Of a stretch of 12,136 nt of DNA, positions 1-5,657 are shown piece after piece (positions within the stretch are counted from its first letter, which is position 1; each line of letters starts with the position of its first letter). Location: NCBI GenBank assembly GCA_001304365.1, contig LJNA01000029.1:1-12136 (forward strand). Reading direction: 5' to 3'. Made by a program: the position numbers and the translations under genes. The DNA comes from Syntrophobacter sp. DG_60. GTDB lineage: Bacteria; Desulfobacterota; Desulfofervidia; Desulfofervidales; DG-60. Under the pieces are notes generated by a model. The model ran no database searches. It was not told the DNA's origin and saw nothing but the letters and a program-made list of their open reading frames with translations.

Positions 1-2
1 TC

Positions 3-113
3 CACACCGTACACCAACACCGTGCCCATATAATGAAGAAACTGAACCTGAAGAGAACTGCCGACCTGGTAAAATACGCCATCAGCAAGGGGTATACCTC
101 GACCACCACTTAA
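3..113 (+). CDS. NarL/FixJ-family response regulator, C-terminal end (partial)
   Basis: This is the last 36 codons of a gene that begins before the window. The peptide (HTVHQHRAHIMKKLNLKRTA, then DLVKYAISKGY) matches the recognition and dimerisation helices of LuxR-type HTH domains as found in NarL/FixJ response regulators, where the usual form is TV-x-x-HR-x-x-IM-x-KL-x-L plus an LVxYAI helix. Such proteins normally carry an N-terminal receiver domain phosphorylated by a histidine kinase, which would lie outside the window. Codons here are GC-richer (CTG, AAG, ACC) than in the genes further right. The TACTC half-site array about 210 bases downstream could be a target of this regulator, but that is inference. 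The family call is fairly secure despite the short length. Confidence 0.75.
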   Translation, partial: HTVHQHRAHIMKKLNLKRTADLVKYAISKGYTSTTT

Positions 114-120
114 AAGTCAT

Positions 121-275
121 GCACTTACAAGCTCTCCAAACATAATCTCCACAGCCCTCATATTGCCAAAATTAAACAGGTTTGAGGTGTAAGACGGAAT
201 AGGTTACTTAGGATATGAAAGCAGAAAAAACACCGCAGAAATATCGGGCGTAAATTAGGAATAGCTAATAAGAAT
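121..275. repeat. Dispersed degenerate repeat, copy A
   Basis: The core at 141-217 aligns along its whole length with cores at 1098-1171 and 1681-1754. Shared blocks are a CTCCACAG/CCCCACAG block, ATATTG followed by AAAATTA, a G-rich TTGAGGTGT block and a trailing AATAGGT..CT.A.AT block. Weaker similarity extends on both sides (GCACTT..ACAAGC before, TAAATTAGGAATAG after). The CCTCA and TGAGG arms at 155-159 and 182-186 could pair around the conserved AT-rich centre. Identity was judged by eye. Confidence 0.6.
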
Positions 276-324
276 GTTAACTTAGCTTCCTTTTTACACA
301 CACTCTGACACTCACTTAGCTTGA

Positions 325-367
325 ATGAGTACAAACAGTACTCATTGTCTACTCAATAAATACTCGT
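325..367. promoter_or_regulatory. Array of TACTC half-sites, possible NarL/FixJ-type binding site
   Basis: A perfect 8-base inverted repeat, ATGAGTAC (325-332) and GTACTCAT (338-345), is followed by two more direct half-sites, TACTCAA at 350 and TACTCGT at 361. The three direct copies start at 339, 350 and 361, exactly 11 bases apart and so on nearly the same face of the helix. TACTCAT fits the TACYYMT heptamer known for NarL, and the gene just upstream ends in a NarL-type HTH. Whether that protein binds here is inference. No promoter with good -35 and -10 boxes is evident beside it. Confidence 0.5.
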
Positions 368-627
368 TGACTTAAGACTAAGAGACGGGTAGTTGTATAT
401 AGGCTTTGGGGCTTCGTAAAAGCAACAAAAAGAAGGGTTAGCCATTTCAGTGGATTAATACAGGAACCAGGCCATATAGTCCCTGACGAAGCAAAAGAGT
501 AAAAACCGAAGTAGTGATAATTATGTTAAGGGCTTTTGAACTGAAAACTTTATCTATTTTTTCAATATTGCTGTTCTTTACCAAATTAAAGTGCCACCAT
601 CTCAAATTCAGGTATTTCGAAGCCCAA

Positions 628-646
628 AATCAGGGATTTCCCGATT
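628..646. promoter_or_regulatory. Palindrome upstream of the 98-residue gene, candidate operator
   Basis: AATC(a)GGGA-TT-TCCCGATT forms two 8-base arms with one unpaired A at 632. It ends against a TTGATT (645-650), which could be a weak -35 box; the possible -10 (TTATAT at 666-671 or TATGTG at 668-673) is poor. It lies about 90 bases before the start at 736, a reasonable place for a transcription-factor site. The binding protein is unknown. Confidence 0.4.
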
Positions 647-735
647 GATTTATGGATTTATCTTTTATATGTGAAGGAAAGCTAAATACGGTGGCAGAGA
701 GAATCTCATTAATTCATTAATAAGGAAGACAAAGT

Positions 736-1032
736 ATGAGTTATTTAGTTGTTGTTACCTTTGACATAGAAAATGCAGTCCCTGACGATTACTTGTGTAT
801 AAAAGAAAAGTTAAAAAATGTCGGGCTACATGACTCCCTGGTCGCAGATAATGGTAGGAAGTATAATTTACCCAAGACAACATTTGCAGAGAAAATTGAA
901 GGTTCTAGTGCAGATGCAATTCGGGATGACATTTGTAACCAAGTAAAAAATGTTTTTGGAGAGTGCGGAGTTAAAGGAAAAATTCTCGTTTCCGTTGGTG
1001 AAGATTGGGCATGGGGCATCCGATACCCATAA
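736..1032 (+). CDS. Small GhoS/Cas2-like ferredoxin-fold protein, function unknown
   Basis: This encodes 98 residues and starts at an ATG with AAGGAAG at 722-728 as ribosome-binding site. The layout is strand (YLVVVTFDI, 3-11), helix (18-29), strand and turn (SLVADNG, 34-40), strand (residues 49-55), helix (SADAIRDDICNQVKNVF, 58-74) and strand (GKILVSVG, 81-88), as expected of a beta-alpha-beta ferredoxin-like domain. By eye it aligns with E. coli GhoS, the RNase antitoxin of GhoT, which is also 98 residues and has a VADEYG-type turn at the matching place. GhoS and Cas2 share this fold. No GhoT-like membrane peptide is visible nearby, so an antitoxin role is unproven. It stands alone between two copies of the dispersed repeat and has a conspicuous C-terminal DWAWG motif. 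Confidence 0.7.
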   Translation: MSYLVVVTFDIENAVPDDYLCIKEKLKNVGLHDSLVADNGRKYNLPKTTFAEKIEGSSADAIRDDICNQVKNVFGECGVKGKILVSVGEDWAWGIRYP

Positions 1033-1071
1033 GCACCTAGCCCAGGCATCAGGTTGATTTTGTAGACAAGA

Positions 1072-1225
1072 GCACTTCCTTTTACAAGCCTAAAAAGCAT
1101 CCCCACAGTCCCATATTGTTAAAATTAGGTAGGGTTGAGGTGTGAGCTAATAAAATAGGTCATCTAATATGATTTCTCTAAAAGCTTTAGAAAAAAATCG
1201 GGGCTAAGTGCAGAAGGATAGTATG
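1072..1225. repeat. Dispersed degenerate repeat, copy B
   Basis: The core at 1098-1171 matches copies A and C in the same orientation. It begins about 40 bases after the stop of the 98-residue gene and runs to the stop of the reverse-strand HTH/zinc-ribbon gene. Within it TTTCTCTAAA-AGC-TTTAGAAAA (about 1174-1196) folds into a small hairpin, but the U-run is on the wrong side for a terminator on either strand. Confidence 0.6.
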
Positions 1226-1226
1226 T

Positions 1227-1520
1227 TTAAGTCAATTCAATCTTCATCATGGTTGGACTTATCCGTTCCCCTTTGCATCTGGGACAACGAGATGGACTCG
1301 TAAACTTAGATCGCCCCTTGAATTTAAAGCCGCAATCATTGCATTCTGATGGGAATATACGTATTTTGTGGCGGGAAGAAATCGACCTTCTAATATGCTC
1401 CAAGTCATCCAGGACAATACTAACTTTTACTTCAAATTCTCTAGCTAAATCGTGAACAGACCAACGTTTCCGCTGTAATAGACTAACCATATGCTGTCTG
1501 CGGGTTTTCTCAAACTCCAT
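1227..1520 (-). CDS. Predicted transcriptional regulator, HTH fused to zinc ribbon (COG3357-like)
   Basis: From the ATG at 1520 the product has 97 residues. The first half is a winged-helix or HTH-like segment (RRQHMVSLLQRKRWSVHDLA, then REFEV and an LDDLEHIRRSI helix). The second half holds two CxxC pairs, CNDC at residues 60-63 and CPRC at 79-82, forming a zinc ribbon. This order is typical of COG3357, predicted regulators common in archaea and some anaerobic bacteria; their targets are unknown. An in-frame ATG lies upstream at 1577, but it has no ribosome-binding site and adds a hydrophobic extension, whereas 1520 is preceded by GAAGGGTAAGGGC. The gene is monocistronic and its promoter region contains copy C of the dispersed repeat. 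Confidence 0.75.
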   Translation of the reverse strand: MEFEKTRRQHMVSLLQRKRWSVHDLAREFEVKVSIVLDDLEHIRRSISSRHKIRIFPSECNDCGFKFKGRSKFTSPSRCPRCKGERISPTMMKIELT

Positions 1521-1655
1521 GCCCTTACCCTTCGCAACTAAAACCTTACTCACGACAATAAGCTGTAATAACAACATAATTTTATGTCATATGGTCAATC
1601 ATTGCAAATGACTGTTAATGACTTTTTGATACAGAACTATTTAATTGCTTTATCC

Positions 1656-1815
1656 AAGTACCTCTCTATAACCCCTAAAAGCATCCCCATAGCCTTTGTA
1701 TTGGCAAAATTAGACAGGGGTGGGGGCTAAGATGATAAATATGTCATCTAATGCCACATCGTCTTTCTGGAAGTGAGTAGTATCTGAGGTTAAATTAGCA
1801 GTAGGAATTTTTAAC
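1656..1815. repeat. Dispersed degenerate repeat, copy C
   Basis: The core at 1681-1754 matches copies A and B. It can form the best hairpin of the three: CCCCAT-AG-CCTTTGT pairs with ACAGGG-GTGGGG around ATTGGCAAAATTAG, using a few G-U pairs. It lies between the divergent HTH/zinc-ribbon gene and the lipoprotein gene. Confidence 0.55.
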
Positions 1816-1860
1816 GGATTGTGGTATTTAAAATGCGGAGGCTTAATTTATACAAAGGAT

Positions 1861-1895
1861 AGACTTGGAGGTGTTGAGGTAAGAAAGTCTTTTTT
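1861..1895 (+). terminator. Hairpin with T-run in the lipoprotein leader, possible attenuator
   Basis: AGACTT (1861-1866) and AAGTCT (1885-1890) form a 6-base stem around an 18-base G-rich loop, followed by a run of six T (1890-1895). It lies 30 bases before the lipoprotein start at 1926. The stem is weak and no competing antiterminator was worked out. An 8-codon mini-frame (1833-1862) ends inside it. Confidence 0.25.
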
Positions 1896-1925
1896 CAGGT
1901 CAAGATTGAGTAAAGGTTTACTTAT

Positions 1926-2507
1926 ATGAATAACCTCAGACTTTTTATTGTTTTTTTGTTGATAACCTTTTCTTCTGGTTGTGCTAACAGAGACCACGTT
2001 TATGAAAGTTTGTATGAAGGCTTGGAAGCGAGGGAGCGTATCGTCAATCCTGAACGACCTAAACCACCTGATGACCCGCCCATGAACTATCAACAATACA
2101 AATGGGAAAGGGAAAAACTACCGCCTGCAAAACAATTTGGTGTTGCAATGGCTCAGGAGGCAACCAAAGTAAGTGTTAAAACAATGCCTCCCGTTGTTGT
2201 AAAAACTGTACCCCAAGCGGGAGCCACTGATGTTGACCCAAGCATTACTGAAATTCGGGTTACTTTCAGCAAGGATATGATGACACAACAGATGTGGTCG
2301 TGGGTTAAGTTTTCAGATGAGACATTCCCCAAAATTACAGGAGAGATACGGTATTTGGAAGATAAGAGGACATGTGTTGCACCAGTCAAATTGGAACCTG
2401 GAAAAACCTATGTAATATGGTTCAATTCAAGCAAATTTAATTCCTTTAGAGATGAGGACAATAATCCAGCTATTCCATATCTATTGGTATTTCAGACACG
2501 AAAATGA
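1926..2507 (+). CDS. Lipoprotein with C-terminal bacterial Ig-like (Big_5-type) domain
   Basis: The product has 193 residues. It has a short basic N-terminus (MNNLR), a hydrophobic stretch (residues 6-15) and a lipobox-like SSGC with Cys19, so it should be lipidated and anchored to a membrane. Serine at the -3 position is less usual than leucine. Residues 20-80 are charged and proline-rich (YEGLEARERIVNP, then PPMNYQQYKWEREKL). Residues 85-193 carry the VKTVPQAGATDVDPSITEIR and VTFSKDMM signature of SbsA/Big_5 Ig-like domains, ending in beta-strand-rich sequence (EPGKTYVIWF, LVFQTRK). The two parts look like a fusion of a small lipoprotein with an Ig-like module. The ribosome-binding site is weak (AAAGG at about 1911). 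Function is unknown; a surface or periplasmic binding or structural role is likely. Confidence 0.8.
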   Translation: MNNLRLFIVFLLITFSSGCANRDHVYESLYEGLEARERIVNPERPKPPDDPPMNYQQYKWEREKLPPAKQFGVAMAQEATKVSVKTMPPVVVKTVPQAGATDVDPSITEIRVTFSKDMMTQQMWSWVKFSDETFPKITGEIRYLEDKRTCVAPVKLEPGKTYVIWFNSSKFNSFRDEDNNPAIPYLLVFQTRK

Positions 2508-2578
2508 GGGTACAGCTAGTAACGCTGTTCAAAATTTCTAGGAAAATAGGAGAGTTTCGAAGCCCAATTACTGCATAT

Positions 2579-3550
2579 TCAATGCACAAGGGTGCGGTTT
2601 TTAATATTTTCAATAGCCTCTAATGCAATCCCTTCTAATTCCTCTGTTTCTCTGCTTGCTATATCCTCTAATGTAGGGATAATTTCTGGGGTCCCAATCA
2701 ACCCTAATATATAAAGGATATCACCCCTATCCCTTTTATCAGGCAACTTTAACATAGATAAAAGTTTAGGGATTATATTCTCTATTAGGGCGGGGGCCTC
2801 TTTAGAAATTTCCTCTAACACTACCATTGTGCCAATACGAGAGGGGAGCTCTAAGTCCAATAATAGATTAAGAAGTGCATCAGGTATTTCCCTTTTTTCT
2901 AAACACAACTGTACTACCCTTTTTGCCCTGGCCTCTTTAAGCAGTGATTTAAATACGGTGCTATCATAGATTTTTTTACTGGCCTTAATTATCCAATCAA
3001 TTATATCCTTTACCTCTTTTTTTACTAAGATATAGTCTTCGTTAATAATAACCGTAGGAGTGGCAGTTATTTGATAATGTTTTTTCATTTTTGGATAAAG
3101 GTCTATATCAATGATGTATGTCTTAATTAGCCTGTTTACTATGGCTGCCTGATTAGAAAAATTGACTGCCCATGGGCAAAGGGGAGAAGCCTTAGATACC
3201 ATTACCTTTATGTTTAAAGATGAGGTAATTTTCTTTAGTGCCTCATAGTCATTTTCTTCAAGCTCGGTTTTGCCTATAGCTATTGCCTTTATGGCTGAGA
3301 AAAAAGGTGGCCACCATTCATCCACAGGCATCGCAAGATAATAAATATTATCCAGTTTTAATGCCGGATATCCTACCAGTATCTCCTTGCTATACTCTAG
3401 GCTTAAATGATGTATTGCCTTGGTTAGCTGATTGCAAAATTCCTCAAGTTTTAAAAATACCTTCTTTTGTCTACCGTTTATCAATATTAACTTTATAGGA
3501 TTTTGCCAATCAATTTCCTTTAAGGAATTTAACTGTTCAATGGACAGCAT
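2579..3550 (-). CDS. Thioredoxin-fold protein with C-terminal HEAT repeats, catalytic Cys lost
   Basis: From the ATG at 3550 the product has 323 residues. An N-terminal half resembling the first thioredoxin fold of PDO-type (glutaredoxin-like) disulfide oxidoreductases is followed by a second fold with the cis-proline TPT (Pro165). Residues about 190-323 are helical HEAT-like repeats (LPSRIGTMVVLEEISKEAPA, and DILYILGLIGTPEIIPTLED). The active site reads SPLCPWAV (residues 122-129) where relatives have CPYCPxAV, so the nucleophilic Cys is Ser and only the second Cys remains. Redox catalysis is therefore doubtful; a scaffold or binding role is possible. The frame is open back to a TTG at 3601, but a promoter lies inside that extension, so the downstream ATG is preferred. 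It has no ribosome-binding site. Confidence 0.75.
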   Translation of the reverse strand: MLSIEQLNSLKEIDWQNPIKLILINGRQKKVFLKLEEFCNQLTKAIHHLSLEYSKEILVGYPALKLDNIYYLAMPVDEWWPPFFSAIKAIAIGKTELEENDYEALKKITSSLNIKVMVSKASPLCPWAVNFSNQAAIVNRLIKTYIIDIDLYPKMKKHYQITATPTVIINEDYILVKKEVKDIIDWIIKASKKIYDSTVFKSLLKEARAKRVVQLCLEKREIPDALLNLLLDLELPSRIGTMVVLEEISKEAPALIENIIPKLLSMLKLPDKRDRGDILYILGLIGTPEIIPTLEDIASRETEELEGIALEAIENIKNRTLVH

Positions 3551-3563
3551 TTGCTTTAATCTC

Positions 3564-3592
3564 ATTATATAGTTAGTTGCAAAATTTGACAA
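3564..3592 (-). promoter_or_regulatory. Sigma70-type promoter for the thioredoxin-fold/HEAT gene
   Basis: Reading the reverse strand, TTGTCA (3592-3587), a 17-base spacer and a perfect TATAAT (3569-3564) precede the ATG at 3550. Only 13 bases separate the -10 box from the start, so the leader would be about 6-7 bases long. The -10 box overlaps the alternative ATG at 3565, which argues against the longer protein. Confidence 0.6.
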
Positions 3593-3649
3593 AATTTTCA
3601 ACTATCGATTTTGCAAGCTGTACAGGCTCAAGCTGCTTTTCTAGCTAGA

Positions 3650-4048
3650 TCAATTTACAAATTTCAGGGGTCTAACCTTTGAAATAGAAACATAGTCTTT
3701 ATCGTTATGCATTAGTATGAGATCATGATCTAGGGCGTTTTGGGCAATTAGGCAATTAATGCTACTTGAGATAATTAATCCTTTTCGGCGGCAATCAATA
3801 TAGATACTGGCTGCATCTTCATAAAAAGCTATTTCACTTCTAAGGTTATAAAACTTTTGGCTACTAAGATAGTCTTTTAAGATTTTAAATTCCTTATAAT
3901 CCCTTGCCCCTTGCAATACTTCCATATAAATAATCTCATTAATGCCAAAGGGAATTCCTTGATCTATAAGAGTTTGGAATTTTTCTGCAGGTTTGGTCTG
4001 TTCACCTCGCAAATAATCAATAAGAACAGATGTATCAATTAGATACAT
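3650..4048 (-). CDS. vapC: VapC-type PIN-domain toxin, one active-site Asp replaced by Asn
   Basis: The product has 132 residues, normal for VapC toxins, which cut RNA through a metal site built from acidic residues. Asp5 (LIDTSV), Glu43 (YMEVLQG) and Asp116/Asp118 (HNDKD) are present. The segment RRKGLIISSSINCLIAQNAL corresponds to RRKGxxxxxxIDxLIA of active VapCs, but the third acidic position is Asn98 (codon AAT). Activity may be reduced or lost. The ATG at 4048 lies 14 bases inside the end of vapB, with GAAAGG upstream, so the two are translationally coupled. The C-terminus is complete. Confidence 0.9.
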   Translation of the reverse strand: MYLIDTSVLIDYLRGEQTKPAEKFQTLIDQGIPFGINEIIYMEVLQGARDYKEFKILKDYLSSQKFYNLRSEIAFYEDAASIYIDCRRKGLIISSSINCLIAQNALDHDLILMHNDKDYVSISKVRPLKFVN

Positions 4049-4268
4049 TTAATTTTTTCCTTTCATCTCCCCCAATTCTTAATGTTTTATAATTGTATCC
4101 CTCTGCAAATTTTATTTTTCCACGGATTTTGCTTAGATTTTTTCTACTTCGAGCTGCTATGAATTCTTTCAAGGCCTCGTGAATAAGCTCTTTTTTGGTT
4201 TTGGCTTTGGAAAGCCTAAATGCCTTTTTAAGAAGGTTATCGTCCAAGACGATATTGGTTCTCGACAT
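4035..4268 (-). CDS. vapB: VapB-type antitoxin
   Basis: The product has 77 residues. The N-terminus (RTNIVLDDNLLKKAFRLSKA) is the ribbon-helix-helix or related DNA-binding segment of VapB antitoxins. It is followed by the KTKKELIHEALKEFI helix and a KNLSKIRGKIKFAEGYN linker leading to a basic tail that would bind the toxin. VapB neutralises VapC and, with it, represses its own operon. The start has a near-perfect ribosome-binding site (AAAGGAGGTGT, 4273-4283), the best in the window. It overlaps vapC by 14 bases. A consensus promoter and candidate operator lie immediately upstream. Confidence 0.9.
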   Translation of the reverse strand: MSRTNIVLDDNLLKKAFRLSKAKTKKELIHEALKEFIAARSRKNLSKIRGKIKFAEGYNYKTLRIGGDERKKLNVSN

Positions 4269-4283
4269 TTTTACACCTCCTTT

Positions 4284-4319
4284 GATGTATGATTATACAC
4301 ATCTAAGATCTTTTGTCAA
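4284..4319 (-). promoter_or_regulatory. vapBC promoter with overlapping inverted-repeat operator
   Basis: On the reverse strand TTGACA (4319-4314, perfect), a 16-base spacer and TATAAT (4297-4292, perfect) drive vapBC. The 20-base inverted repeat GATGTnT...AnACATC (4284-4303) covers the -10 box, as expected for VapBC autorepression. The promoter is seen directly; its repression is inferred from how the family works. Confidence 0.75.
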
Positions 4320-4320
4320 T

Positions 4321-4486
4321 ACACCTCCCCCATAGCACTAAATGGAAGGTATCTACTAGATATCCTTGAGATGAACTTAATAGCGATGAATTGCAAGATT
4401 AGTTTAGTTGTTTAAAGAGGATAAATAGAGACGAATAGAGATTTGTGGAAGATTAAGAAATAAAGGAAGAAAGATCGAATTACAAA
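4321..4486. other. Intergenic stretch, nothing recognisable
   Basis: This AT-rich stretch lies upstream of the vapBC promoter. Apart from a short direct repeat (AAATAGAGACGAATAGAGA, near 4424-4442) it shows no gene, hairpin or promoter that could be defended. Confidence 0.5.
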
Positions 4487-4657
4487 TTAGCCAATTACTT
4501 CTAACAGCCCTTTGATAACGCTGGAGGCTTCTTCAGGGGTTACTTCTCCAGCTTTTTTCTCCTTAAATGCTCTGAGGATATAGTCCGAATCCGAGTTATT
4601 ATTTGCATAATTTGGGTTCATTGAGTATAAAAGAGCATTAGGGACATTTAAATCCAT
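4487..4657 (-). CDS. Possible small protein, antisense to the tsaD start
   Basis: This is an open frame of 56 residues from the ATG at 4657 (61 from 4672). The ATG at 4657 lies back to back with the tsaD ATG at 4656. The sequence looks protein-like: an Asn-rich N-terminus, then DYILRAFKEKKAGEVTPEEA and an SSVIKGLLEVIG amphipathic helix, with codon choice similar to neighbours. Against it, there is no ribosome-binding site, the start overlaps a conserved gene, and the family is not recognised. It could also be a decayed remnant. Confidence 0.35.
   Translation of the reverse strand: MDLNVPNALLYSMNPNYANNNSDSDYILRAFKEKKAGEVTPEEASSVIKGLLEVIG
4603..4631 (+). promoter_or_regulatory. Candidate promoter for tsaD-rsmA
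   Basis: TTGCAT (4603-4608), 17 bases, then TATAAA (4626-4631), 24 bases before the tsaD ATG. The -10 box is good and the -35 box poor. It would run through the small reverse-strand frame. Confidence 0.35.
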
Positions 4658-5657
4658 GTTGATAATGGCCATTGAAACCTCTTGTGATGAAACAGCGGTT
4701 GCTATATTAGAAGATGGAAGAAGGATGAGGTCTAATATAGTTTATTCTCAGGTTGCTGTTCATAGGCCCTATGGAGGGGTTGTTCCAGAATTGGCCTCAA
4801 GAAGGCATGTTGAGGTAATTTTGCCTACTGTTAAAGAGGCATTGAAAATAGCCAAAGTAAAGTTGTCTCAAATAGATGCTTTTCCCGTAACACAAGGGCC
4901 AGGATTGGTGGGCTCACTGTTAGTAGGGATTTGTTTAGCCAAGGCATTTTCTTATAGCTTAAATAAACCACTAGTTTCTGTAAATCATTTAGAAGGGCAT
5001 CTTATGGCCATCTTTTTGGAAAAAGAGATAGAATTTCCCTTTATTGGCATGGTAATCTCTGGGGGCCATACAAATCTTTACCTAGTAAAAGATTTCTTAA
5101 AATTTCGGGGGTTGGGGCAGACACTGGATGATGCGGCTGGTGAGGCCTTTGATAAAGTGGCAAAGTTACTAAATCTTCCTTATCCAGGAGGGTCTTCTAT
5201 AGAAAAATTAGCAAGAAAGGGGAATCCTAAGGCTATCTCTTTTCCAAGACCCATGTTGACTAAGGGTAAATACAATGTGAGTTTTAGTGGATTAAAAACA
5301 GCCGTAGCTACTTATCTTAAAAAGCACCCAAAGGTGTTGCCCCACAATGTAGCCGCCTCTTTTCAAGAGGCCATTGTAGATGTATTAACACAAAAGGCCA
5401 TAAAAGCAGCCCTTGACCTTAATGTGCCCCGTTTGGTGATAGCCGGTGGGGTAGCTTCAAATGAAAGATTGAGGCATAAAATGAAAATGGCTGCAGAAAC
5501 TCATTCATTAAACATTTATTTTCCTTCACCTTCGCTTTGTACAGATAACGCAGCCATGATTGCTATAGCTGGTTATAATCATCTTAAAAATGGGGATTTG
5601 GCATCCTTAGAGTTTGATGCCATTTCTCGCACACTTTTCCATGGTCACTTTACATAG
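4656..5657 (+). CDS. tsaD: tRNA threonylcarbamoyladenosine transferase TsaD
   Basis: The product has 333 residues, the usual length. TsaD, with TsaB and TsaE, transfers the threonylcarbamoyl group made by TsaC onto A37 of ANN-decoding tRNAs in the cytoplasm. All family marks are present: N-terminal MAIETSCDETAVAI, PELASRRH (residues 44-51), the metal-binding HLEGH (His111, His115), VISGGHT (133-139), DDAAGEAFDK (158-167), GGVASN (264-269) and CTDNAAMIA with Asp297 as third metal ligand. The start is well placed because most relatives begin a few residues before ETSCDET. AGGGA lies 11 bases upstream. No tsaB or tsaE is in the window. The end overlaps rsmA. Confidence 0.97.
   Translation: MLIMAIETSCDETAVAILEDGRRMRSNIVYSQVAVHRPYGGVVPELASRRHVEVILPTVKEALKIAKVKLSQIDAFPVTQGPGLVGSLLVGICLAKAFSYSLNKPLVSVNHLEGHLMAIFLEKEIEFPFIGMVISGGHTNLYLVKDFLKFRGLGQTLDDAAGEAFDKVAKLLNLPYPGGSSIEKLARKGNPKAISFPRPMLTKGKYNVSFSGLKTAVATYLKKHPKVLPHNVAASFQEAIVDVLTQKAIKAALDLNVPRLVIAGGVASNERLRHKMKMAAETHSLNIYFPSPSLCTDNAAMIAIAGYNHLKNGDLASLEFDAISRTLFHGHFT

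Larger units (their letters stand above)
114..735. other. 620-base gene-free stretch with repeat, half-site array and palindrome
   Basis: No convincing gene lies here. It holds the first copy of the dispersed repeat (about 121-275), the TACTC array (325-367), a closed inverted pair GCTTCGT/ACGAAGC at 411-417 and 486-492, and an operator-like palindrome at 628-646. A 43-codon open frame at 371-502 looks somewhat protein-like but has no ATG, GTG or TTG start. The rest (about 503-627 and 651-720) is AT-rich with nothing recognisable. Confidence 0.6.

Noticed and set aside
411..492. Possible structured RNA or riboswitch closed by GCTTCGT/ACGAAGC
   Set aside because: Compared from memory with cobalamin, TPP, c-di-GMP, ZTP, fluoride and preQ1 consensus features and none matched. 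The closing stem alone is too little evidence.
371..502. A 43-codon forward open frame ending in a protein-like stretch (VSHFSGLIQEPGHIVPDEAK)
   Set aside because: It contains no ATG, GTG or TTG start, no ribosome-binding site and no recognised family. It could be a relic but cannot be supported as a gene.
789..1106. Reverse-strand 105-residue open frame
   Set aside because: It lies almost wholly antisense to the better-supported 98-residue gene, with no ribosome-binding site or domain.
1172..1200. Hairpin TCTAAA-AGC-TTTAGA as terminator
   Set aside because: A-rich rather than T-rich on the forward strand after the stem, and the T-run precedes the stem on the reverse strand.
121..1815. The dispersed repeats as integron attC sites
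   Set aside because: No RYYYAAC/GTTRRRY core pair was found at their ends, no integrase is present, and one intervening gene is on the opposite strand.
2153..2389. Reverse-strand open frame inside the first lipoprotein gene
   Set aside because: Shadow of the Ig-like domain; no independent signal for translation.
2511..2527. ACAGC/GCTGT hairpin after the first lipoprotein gene as terminator
   Set aside because: Only a 5-base stem with no T-run.
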